Notes under the pieces: model-generated
The model's database searches: none
Told to the model about the DNA's origin: nothing
Seen by the model: only the letters and a program-made list of their open reading frames with translations
Assembly: GCA_964393335.1 (NCBI GenBank)
Contig: CAYMTN010000028.1
Span: 1 to 34,984 of the forward strand
Length of the DNA: 34,984 nucleotides
Direction of reading: 5' to 3'
From: CAYMTN01 sp964393335
GTDB taxonomy: Bacteria > Chloroflexota > Anaerolineae > Aggregatilineales > Aggregatilineaceae
Part shown: piece by piece, positions 15,609 to 22,008 of the stretch
Layout of the letters: each line of letters starts with the position of its first letter
How positions within the stretch are numbered: position 1 is the stretch's first letter
Translations under genes and position numbers: made by a program

Positions 15609-17045
15609 ATGCAGCGTTACCATCCAACAACCCGCCGATCCCCCTATTTCCGCAAGCTTTCCGACGATCAATTGCAGCGGATTCACAACGCCAGCCTGGA
15701 AATCCTGGAGCGAACCGGCGTCTATCTGCACGATGACGAAGCCATTGACCTGCTCAAACAAGCGGGGATTTCGCCTTCGGCGGATGGGCGGATACGAATC
15801 CCGTCGTATCGTGTCGAATGGGCCTTGAATCTGGCACCGAAACGAATCACGTTATGTGATCGGAATGGTACGCGCATGATGCCGTTGGAAGGGTACAACG
15901 TGTTTTACGGTCCCGGCTCCGACTGCCCCCATGTTATCGACCTGGAAAGCGGCCAACTGCGCCCGGCCACCCTGCAAGACTGTAGTGACGGGGTGCGTCT
16001 GTGTGATGCGCTGCCAAACATCGACTTCACGATGTCGTTCTGTCTGGCGTCGGATGTGAACCAGATGGCGCTGGGTCGTTATCAAATGCGCGAAATGCTC
16101 GCCAACAGCACCAAGCCGAGTATTTTTGTCACGACCGATTTTCCCAGCACCGTCGATGCGGTTGCGATGGCATCCCTGGTCGTGGGCGGCGATGAGGCGC
16201 TGCGGCTGAATCCGATCACGGCGTGTTATATCAATGTGACGGGACCGCTGCGGCACAACCAGGAGTCGCTGCAAAAACTGCTTTTCCTGGCCGAGAAGGG
16301 CTTACCATTCACGTATGTGCCGGTCGTCTTGCGCGGTCTCAACGGTCCCGTAACCGCAGCCGGTGCAATCGCCCTGGCAAATGCGGGTGAGCTGGTTGGC
16401 GTTGTGCTGTCACAGCTAAAGCGAGAAGGCGCGCCTATCATCATCAGCGGTGGCACGAATGATACGGTTGACATGCGCACGTTGGTTGGTTCCTATGCGG
16501 CCCCGGAAAATCGCGTCTTGTTCATGGAAATGGCGCATTTCTACAAGATGCCTATGTTCGGGCTGGGTGGGGGAAGCGACTCCAAGCTGCCCGATGAGCA
16601 GGCCGCCGCCGAAGCGGCCCTGACTCTGTTGACGGAGACATTGAGCGGCGCAAATCTGATTCACGATGTCGGTTATCTGGCATCAGGCATGACGGCTTCG
16701 TTATCCCACCTGGTGGTGTGTGACGAAATTATTGGCTGGATCAAACGATTCACGCAGGAAGTCGAAGTCAACGACGAAACGTTGGCGCTCGATCTGATCG
16801 ACGAGATCGGCGCGGAAGGGCAGTATCTGGCGACTCCGCACACGACCGAGCACTTTCGAGCGGATTGGTACCCGAAGCTGTTCGACCGTCAAAACATCGA
16901 TGGCTGGCAGGCCGCTGGAAAAACGACGCTTGGCGAACGCGCTGCCAAAAAAACACGGCAGATTCTTGCCGGTCACCAGGCCGATCCCTTACCAGACGAA
17001 ATAATCGCCGCGCTGGATGGCATTATCGAGCGTGCCGTCCAATAA
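15609..17045 (+). CDS. Trimethylamine methyltransferase (MttB) family protein, non-pyrrolysine type
   Basis: This 478-residue protein matches the MttB superfamily along its length: LEILERTGVYLHDDEAIDLLKQAG (about 29-52), YGPGSDCPHVID, then NPITACYINVTGPL, and GSDSKLPDEQAAAEAALTLLTETLSGANLIHDVGYL in the second half. True MttB reads an in-frame TAG as pyrrolysine; this gene has no internal stop, so it belongs to the non-pyrrolysine branch. Characterised members of that branch demethylate glycine betaine and similar quaternary amines, moving the methyl group to a corrinoid protein. No corrinoid protein or corrinoid:tetrahydrofolate methyltransferase is in the window. The start ATG has AGGAG 11 bases upstream and GAGG closer. 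An aldehyde:ferredoxin oxidoreductase gene follows after 104 bases on the same strand. The exact substrate is unknown. Confidence 0.88.
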   Translation: MQRYHPTTRRSPYFRKLSDDQLQRIHNASLEILERTGVYLHDDEAIDLLKQAGISPSADGRIRIPSYRVEWALNLAPKRITLCDRNGTRMMPLEGYNVFYGPGSDCPHVIDLESGQLRPATLQDCSDGVRLCDALPNIDFTMSFCLASDVNQMALGRYQMREMLANSTKPSIFVTTDFPSTVDAVAMASLVVGGDEALRLNPITACYINVTGPLRHNQESLQKLLFLAEKGLPFTYVPVVLRGLNGPVTAAGAIALANAGELVGVVLSQLKREGAPIIISGGTNDTVDMRTLVGSYAAPENRVLFMEMAHFYKMPMFGLGGGSDSKLPDEQAAAEAALTLLTETLSGANLIHDVGYLASGMTASLSHLVVCDEIIGWIKRFTQEVEVNDETLALDLIDEIGAEGQYLATPHTTEHFRADWYPKLFDRQNIDGWQAAGKTTLGERAAKKTRQILAGHQADPLPDEIIAALDGIIERAVQ

Positions 17046-17149
17046 GAAAACACATAGTTCATTATTGCTTGATGTATTCAGGCAAAAAACATGGTAACCT
17101 AAACAGAAGTATTCGTTTCCCTATCCGCAAAAATGGCAGCCGGTACATC

Positions 17150-18970
17150 ATGAACATAGCTGGCAACATCATCACCATTGACCTCAGCGCCGGTGTCGTT
17201 ACGACAAAACCACTCGACGAATCGGTCATCCAACGATATCTGGGTGGCCGGGGCCTCAACGCCTGGCTCATGCGTGATCTGGTCGGCCCGGAGGTTGACC
17301 CGTACAGCCCCGACAACGTGCTGATCCTCGGCAGCGGGCTGCTGACCGGCAGCGAGGTTCCGGCATCGTCCCGGCTCCAACTCGCGGCGCGTTCTCCCCA
17401 AACGAACTTGCTGGGCGCATCCAACGTGGGCGGGTATTTTGGCGCGCTGCTGCGCCGCGCAGGTTACCAGGCGGTGTGTATCACCGGGCGCGCTGACAGC
17501 CCTGTCTATATCTGGATCGACGCGCACGGGGCCGAAATCCGCGACGCCGCGCACATATGGGGGCTGGAAACCCAACAGGTGCAGCCGGCGCTCGGCATCG
17601 ACCCGGATGCTGTCAGCATGTCGATCGGCGCAGCGGGCGAAAATCTCGTCCGGTTCGCGTCGATCATCACCAGCGACGGTCATGCCGCCGGGCGGACGGG
17701 ACTCGGGGCGGTGATGGGATTCAAACGACTGAAGGCGATTGCCGTCGCGCATACGCCGCCGCCGCGCAGCAAACGGAATGGTAACGGCTCGCTGGGGATG
17801 CGCGACTACGCGCTCGCGATTCGCCAATCCGAGCGGTACGAGTTGTACTCCACGTACAGCAACGCGGCATATTTCCACTGGACGCATGATACCGGGCTGC
17901 TCGGCACGCGCAATTTCCAGACCGCACGCTTTGAAAACGCTGACCGGCTGGATGGCAAGAAGTTTATGCGGTATGTCAAGCGTCCCAAAACCTGCCATCG
18001 CTGCCCGGTTCACTGCCGCGCCGAGATTCAGATCGATTACGGGCGGTATGCGCGCCTGATTGGCGACCGTCCCGACATCGAACCGCTGATGGCGTTTGGG
18101 CCGCGCATCGGGTCCGACGATCTTGAGGCGGTGTTATACCTTTACAACCTGACCAACCAACTGGGCGTCGATGTGATCTCGACGGGCGGCGTAGTGGCCT
18201 TTGCGATGGAGCTGTTCGAGCGCGGGATTCTCACGCTGGATGATACCGGGGGATTGGCCCTGGAATGGGGTGATATCGACGCCGTCATTACACTGATTCA
18301 GCAGATTGCCCGGCGCGAGGGGTTTGGTCGCGTGCTGGCCGAAGGCGTGCGCGATGCCGCGCGACTGATCGGGCGGGGTGCAGAACGGTATGCCTATCAC
18401 AGCAAGGGCCTCGAACTGCCCGGTTATGAACCGCGCGGGGCACAGGGTACGGCCCTGAGTTTCGCTATCTCCAACCGGGGGGCCGATTACGCCAGCATCT
18501 ACCCGTCACTGGAATTTTTCTGGACGCCGGAACAGGCTCGACAGGCATTCGGCACCGAAAAAGCTGTTGATCCGCTGTCACCGGCAGGCAAGGGCGCGCT
18601 GGTGCGCCATGCGTATCTTGTTTCGGCAGTGTTGGATGCGTTAGGAATGTGCAAAGTGCCCGTCCTCTCTGTGATGGGTGATTTCAGCCTCGAACCCGAA
18701 GCGGCGCTCGTATCCGCCGTGACGGGCTGGGATTTTACGCCTGCCCGGTTGTTTGAGATTGGCAGCCGGATCGTGAGCGCTGAACGCCGGCTCAACCTGT
18801 CCTACGGCATGTCTCGTGAGGATGACACGCTGCCTGATATGTTTTTGAAGACTCCGCTTGATGCAGGCCCGGCCAAGGGGAAAACCGTCGCACTGGCAGA
18901 AATGATCCGGGATTTCTACGCGGTAATGGGCTGGGATAGCGACGGTAATCCCGTAGAGGAAGACATATAA
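17150..18970 (+). CDS. aor: Tungsten-type aldehyde:ferredoxin oxidoreductase
   Basis: The protein has 606 residues from the ATG at 17150, the usual family length; the open frame extends upstream but without family sequence. Residues 1-200 form the AOR N-terminal domain, with YLGGRGLNAWLM (30-41), GSGLLTG (61-67) and GRTGLGAVMGFKRLKAIAV (181-199). The [4Fe-4S] cluster ligands are Cys282, Cys285 and Cys289 in CHRCPVHC, with Cys501 in LDALGMCK. The pterin-binding stretch HSKGLELPGYEPRGAQGTALSFA (417-439) is well kept. Such enzymes oxidise aldehydes to carboxylates with ferredoxin, using a tungsten bis-pterin cofactor. The ribosome site is weak. It probably forms one unit with the mttB-family gene; whether the two reactions are linked is unknown. 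All cluster ligands are present, so it looks functional. Confidence 0.93.
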   Translation: MNIAGNIITIDLSAGVVTTKPLDESVIQRYLGGRGLNAWLMRDLVGPEVDPYSPDNVLILGSGLLTGSEVPASSRLQLAARSPQTNLLGASNVGGYFGALLRRAGYQAVCITGRADSPVYIWIDAHGAEIRDAAHIWGLETQQVQPALGIDPDAVSMSIGAAGENLVRFASIITSDGHAAGRTGLGAVMGFKRLKAIAVAHTPPPRSKRNGNGSLGMRDYALAIRQSERYELYSTYSNAAYFHWTHDTGLLGTRNFQTARFENADRLDGKKFMRYVKRPKTCHRCPVHCRAEIQIDYGRYARLIGDRPDIEPLMAFGPRIGSDDLEAVLYLYNLTNQLGVDVISTGGVVAFAMELFERGILTLDDTGGLALEWGDIDAVITLIQQIARREGFGRVLAEGVRDAARLIGRGAERYAYHSKGLELPGYEPRGAQGTALSFAISNRGADYASIYPSLEFFWTPEQARQAFGTEKAVDPLSPAGKGALVRHAYLVSAVLDALGMCKVPVLSVMGDFSLEPEAALVSAVTGWDFTPARLFEIGSRIVSAERRLNLSYGMSREDDTLPDMFLKTPLDAGPAKGKTVALAEMIRDFYAVMGWDSDGNPVEEDI

Positions 18971-19028
18971 CGCTGGTCGCGTGTGTCTGGCCTGACCTGC
19001 CGATCCCCGTGTGCCCGACGGCTGGCAG

Positions 19029-20099
19029 CTACATCACCAGGTTGAAAAGAAAGCCGGTGGCGATGATACCGCCCGTCAAAATGGCGAGATACGTGAGGAT
19101 CAGGCGCATCTTCAACACGCGACGCAGAATGACCATTTCGGGCAGGCTGAGCGCGACAACCGACATCATGAAAGCCAGCACCGTCCCCAGGGTGGCACCT
19201 TTGTCCAACAGCACGCTGACAATCGGGATCACCCCGGCAGCGTTGGAATACATCGGGACACCTAGAATCACGGCGGCAGGGACCGACCACCAGGCGCTCT
19301 TGCCCATGACATCCACCATAAAGTCGTCGGGAACGTAACCGTGAATGCCTGCGCCAATGGCGATACCTGCGATGACGTACGGCCACACTTTGCCGACGAT
19401 CTCGCGCGTGCTCTGGATTGCCTGTTCAAAGCGCTCTGTCCACGTGAGGGGATGTTCCGACAACGCCGAGCGGTCGCCCTTGTGTTTGATCTGGTAGACG
19501 AATTCTTCGACGTATTGCTCCATGTGCAGGCGTCCGATGACAATGCCGGAGACAATCGCCAGCGTGACGCCCGAAAGCAGGTACAGGCCCGCGATCTTCC
19601 ACCCGAACATCCCGAACAGCAGCACCAGGGCGACTTCGTTCACCATCGGTGCGGTCACGAGGAATGAAAACGTGACGCCCAATGGAACGCCTGACTCGAC
19701 AAAACCGATGAACAGCGGCACGGCAGAACACGAGCAGAACGGCGTGATGATGCCCAGCAGCGAAGCGAACACATTGCCGACTCCTTCACGCCGACCGCCC
19801 AGCCAGCGCCGTGTCTGGTCGGGCGTGACGAAGGACCGCAGCACGGTGATCAGGAAGATCATGCCGGAGAGCAGCAGCAGAATCTTGGGCACATCGTAGA
19901 GAAAGAAGTTCACCGAGCTGCCCAGGTGGCCCTCGGCATCGAGTCCGAGCAGGTCATACGTGAGCAGATCCGCCAGGGCTTGCAGGTTGTCGAACGTTAT
20001 CCACCACAGGACGGCTGCGCCGCCCAATAGGATGAAACTGCGTTTGTCCCCGGTCGGGATGATGCGCGAAAATGTGGTTCGCAGCGGTTTTACGGCCAT
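19029..20099 (-). CDS. ArsP/DUF318-type membrane permease
   Basis: This 356-residue integral membrane protein has about eight hydrophobic segments in two halves. The family signature ITPFCSCSAVPLFIGFVESGVPLG begins near residue 118, with Cys122 and Cys124, and a matching second-half motif GVPMYSNAAGVIP lies near 275. A charged cytoplasmic loop (about 200-235) separates the halves. Members include ArsP, which exports trivalent organoarsenicals, and permeases of unknown substrate. The ATG has GAGG ten bases upstream. Its 5' region carries an ArsR-like operator, and the arsR and thioredoxin-like genes lie upstream on the same strand, so it is probably a metal(loid)-induced exporter. Arsenic specificity is not proven by sequence. 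Confidence 0.88.
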   Translation of the reverse strand: MAVKPLRTTFSRIIPTGDKRSFILLGGAAVLWWITFDNLQALADLLTYDLLGLDAEGHLGSSVNFFLYDVPKILLLLSGMIFLITVLRSFVTPDQTRRWLGGRREGVGNVFASLLGIITPFCSCSAVPLFIGFVESGVPLGVTFSFLVTAPMVNEVALVLLFGMFGWKIAGLYLLSGVTLAIVSGIVIGRLHMEQYVEEFVYQIKHKGDRSALSEHPLTWTERFEQAIQSTREIVGKVWPYVIAGIAIGAGIHGYVPDDFMVDVMGKSAWWSVPAAVILGVPMYSNAAGVIPIVSVLLDKGATLGTVLAFMMSVVALSLPEMVILRRVLKMRLILTYLAILTGGIIATGFLFNLVM

Positions 20100-20117
20100 T
20101 GTCTGTTAGCCTCGTAC

Positions 20118-20133
20118 ATTCAAGAAATTGAAT
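20118..20133. promoter_or_regulatory. ArsR-like operator in front of the permease gene
   Basis: ATTCAAGAAATTGAAT is a perfect 6-4-6 dyad, 18 bases upstream of the permease ATG. It matches the site in front of arsR at 14 of 16 positions. The ATTCAA/TTGAAT half-sites resemble known ArsR/SmtB operators. Confidence 0.7.
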
Positions 20134-20147
20134 GAAATGAACCGGAG

Positions 20148-20170
20148 AAAAGCCCTGCCTGCGCAGGGCT
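20148..20170 (-). terminator. Intrinsic terminator after the thioredoxin-like gene
   Basis: On the minus strand AGCCCTGC pairs with GCAGGGCT (20163-20170 with 20151-20158) around a 4-base loop and is followed by TTTTCT. It lies 24 bases past the thioredoxin-like stop and ahead of the permease operator, so the permease is likely transcribed mainly on its own. Confidence 0.7.
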
Positions 20171-20193
20171 GTGTTGATATGCGGTGATTCGGG

Positions 20194-20448
20194 TTACAGG
20201 GCGCTCAACGCGTCGGCCAGCCACGTCAAGATTTCGGACGCATCTGGAACGCGACCTTCGCTGACCACCTTTTCATTGATCACCAACCCCGGTGTCTTGA
20301 GGACGTACTCGCTGATACCTACGACGTCGGTGACTTTTTTGATCTCGAAGCCGTCCTCCGGTCGGAGATGGTCAAGCGCCTGGCGGGTATTGGCTTCGAC
20401 TTTCTGGCAGTTGGGGCAGCCGGACCCCAATACTTTGATGTTCAACAT
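20194..20448 (-). CDS. Small thioredoxin-like redox protein (Thioredoxin_3 type)
   Basis: This is an 84-residue thioredoxin-fold protein with the redox pair Cys11-Pro-Asn-Cys14 in LGSGCPNC and the cis-proline segment KTPGLVINEKVVSEG in the second half. This small family (redox-active disulfide protein 2) is often found beside arsR and DUF318 permeases, as here. It starts 3 bases after arsR, with AGGAG overlapping the end of arsR, so the two are coupled. It could reduce a metal(loid) or pass thiols to the permease; that role is inferred from context only. Confidence 0.88.
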   Translation of the reverse strand: MLNIKVLGSGCPNCQKVEANTRQALDHLRPEDGFEIKKVTDVVGISEYVLKTPGLVINEKVVSEGRVPDASEILTWLADALSAL

Positions 20449-20451
20449 ACG

Positions 20452-20814
20452 TCAACTCTCCTGTGAGGTGGGCACAACCTCAGATACGGCTTCTGTGCAG
20501 CGGGGACAGGGGCACGTCTTCAGGGCCTCTGGCGCGTGGTCGTCCGCCGGGCCGAGCGTCGATTCCAGCAGGGCCAAAGCGACATTATCCACCAGCCGGT
20601 AAAAGACCGATAGACCGTCTTTTCGCGACTCAACCAGCCCGGCATCGCGCAGCACCATCAACTGCTGTGAGACATACGCCTGGCGCTTGCCGAGGGCTGT
20701 CTCCATGTGGCAGACGCAAATCTCACCGCCGCGCAGCATGTCGAGAATTTGCAGGCGGATGGGGTGGGCCAGCGCTTTGAAGCGTGCAGCAGCAGTATTG
20801 TACCTGGCAGCCAT
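20452..20814 (-). CDS. arsR: ArsR-family metal-sensing repressor
   Basis: The protein has 120 residues from the ATG at 20814, which has GGAG eight bases upstream; the frame extends to a TTG at 20892, but that extension crosses the operator and is unlikely. The winged helix-turn-helix covers about residues 8-85: RFKALAHPIRLQILDMLRGG, the recognition helix around AYVSQQLMVLRDAGLV, and the wing RKDGLSVFYRL. Cys33 and Cys35 in EICVCHM sit where ArsR proteins bind As(III)/Sb(III). Three more cysteines (101, 103, 106, in CPCPRC) near the C-terminus may form a second thiol site. It likely represses itself and the permease through the two 16-bp dyads. It is divergent from deoC. Confidence 0.93.
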   Translation of the reverse strand: MAARYNTAAARFKALAHPIRLQILDMLRGGEICVCHMETALGKRQAYVSQQLMVLRDAGLVESRKDGLSVFYRLVDNVALALLESTLGPADDHAPEALKTCPCPRCTEAVSEVVPTSQES

Positions 20815-20828
20815 GCCGTGTTCTCCGT

Positions 20829-20844
20829 ATTCAAAAAACTGAAT
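20829..20844. promoter_or_regulatory. ArsR-like operator in front of arsR
   Basis: ATTCAAAAAACTGAAT lies 14 bases upstream of the arsR ATG; its flanks extend the dyad to TATTCA/TGAATA (20828-20845). On the minus strand a TATATT -10-like hexamer (20842-20847) overlaps it, as expected for autorepression. Confidence 0.7.
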
Positions 20845-20990
20845 ATAGATTAACGCGTTGGATAACCGCCTACCAGCGTCAAATGTCACCAATCAGGGGT
20901 GACAGGTTGCTGGGAATTGAGGGCTGGATGCCGTCCAACACCTGCGTTGAGCCTCGCGGGGCGCTGTTCGTCACACGTCCGGTTAATCCC

Positions 20991-20996
20991 TATAAT
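20991..20996 (+). promoter_or_regulatory. Candidate -10 box for deoC
   Basis: A perfect TATAAT lies 36 bases upstream of the deoC ATG. The -35 position (about 20967-20973) is poor (TTCGTC or TCGTCA), so an activator or another sigma factor may be involved. Confidence 0.4.
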
Positions 20997-21031
20997 TGAT
21001 ACACTGCGAATGGTTGTGAAAGGCAAAAAAC

Positions 21032-21994
21032 ATGACCTCAACCGGGTTCCATCGTAACCAGCCCTCCCCATTGGACCTGGCGTATGTATGTGATACGCGT
21101 GTGAATCCGAGCGCTACGCGGCGGCGCGCCGAGACTCTTGGCAAACGCCGGTCCGTCAAAAAGGATTGGCAGGCCGCCTGGCTGCTGCGGGCCGTGACGT
21201 GTATCGACCTCACCACGCTGGCCGGAGATGACACTCCCGGAAAAGTGCAGCGGCTGGCCGCCAAAGCGCGCCAGCCAGTGCGGCAAGATATTCTCGACGC
21301 CCTGGGCGTGGGCGACAGGCATATTACGGCAGGCGCGGTCTGCGTCTACCATGCGCGTGTTCCTGACGCCGTAGCGGCTCTGCGCGGGACAGATATCCCG
21401 GTAGCAGCCGTGTCAGCCGGTTTTCCGGCGGGCCTCAACCCGTTCGAACAACGCATCGCCGAAATTCGCGCGTCAGTTGCCGCCGGTGCCAGGGAAATCG
21501 ATATTGTCATCTCGCGCGAACATGTCTTGGGTGGCAACTGGCAGGCGCTCTACGACGAAGTATGCGAAATGCGCCAGACGTGCGGTGATGCACACATGAA
21601 AACAATCCTGGCGACGGGTGAATTGGGTCCGCTATGGAATGTGGCGATGGCGAGTAAGGTCTGCATGATGGCCGGGGCCGATTTTATCAAGACTTCGACT
21701 GGCAAGGAATCGGTGAATGCCACGCTTGAAGTTGGGCTGGTGATGACACGCGCCATCCGCGATTACTGCCAGCGCACAGGCTACAAGGTAGGCTTCAAGC
21801 CCGCCGGGGGTATCCGTACCGCCAAACAAGCCCTTGAATGGCTGGCCCTGATAAAAGAGGAATTAGGAAATGATTGGCTTCATCCATCGCTCTTTCGGAT
21901 CGGGGCCAGCGGCCTGCTGGGTGATATCGAGCGCCAGTTATCGCACCATGTAACGGGCCACTACGCCGCTTTACACCACATGCCGATGGCGTAA
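21032..21994 (+). CDS. deoC: Deoxyribose-phosphate aldolase
   Basis: This 320-residue class I aldolase cleaves 2-deoxyribose-5-phosphate to glyceraldehyde-3-phosphate and acetaldehyde. The Schiff-base lysine is Lys220 in ADFIKTSTG, and the second active-site lysine is Lys256 in GFKPAGGIR; the Asp in REIDIVIS (157) fits the proton-relay position. At 320 residues it is longer than the roughly 250-residue E. coli enzyme and resembles the long DERA type seen in eukaryotes and some bacteria, with an N-terminal extension of about 55 residues. A TATAAT lies upstream. The aldehyde dehydrogenase gene starts 14 bases after the stop, so the acetaldehyde is probably oxidised by its product. The function is a confident call. 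Confidence 0.95.
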   Translation: MTSTGFHRNQPSPLDLAYVCDTRVNPSATRRRAETLGKRRSVKKDWQAAWLLRAVTCIDLTTLAGDDTPGKVQRLAAKARQPVRQDILDALGVGDRHITAGAVCVYHARVPDAVAALRGTDIPVAAVSAGFPAGLNPFEQRIAEIRASVAAGAREIDIVISREHVLGGNWQALYDEVCEMRQTCGDAHMKTILATGELGPLWNVAMASKVCMMAGADFIKTSTGKESVNATLEVGLVMTRAIRDYCQRTGYKVGFKPAGGIRTAKQALEWLALIKEELGNDWLHPSLFRIGASGLLGDIERQLSHHVTGHYAALHHMPMA

Positions 21995-22008
21995 AAGGAG
22001 GGAATATC

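Noticed and set aside
15609..17045. Pyrrolysine-containing MttB
   Set aside because: The gene has no in-frame TAG, and a full-length family protein is read without one.
16865..17149. 95-residue N-terminal extension of the aldehyde:ferredoxin oxidoreductase
   Set aside because: It overlaps the end of the mttB-family gene and has no family similarity; the ATG at 17150 gives the usual N-terminus.
17099..18013. Minus-strand 304-residue open frame
   Set aside because: It is the reverse shadow of the aldehyde:ferredoxin oxidoreductase gene in GC-rich DNA.
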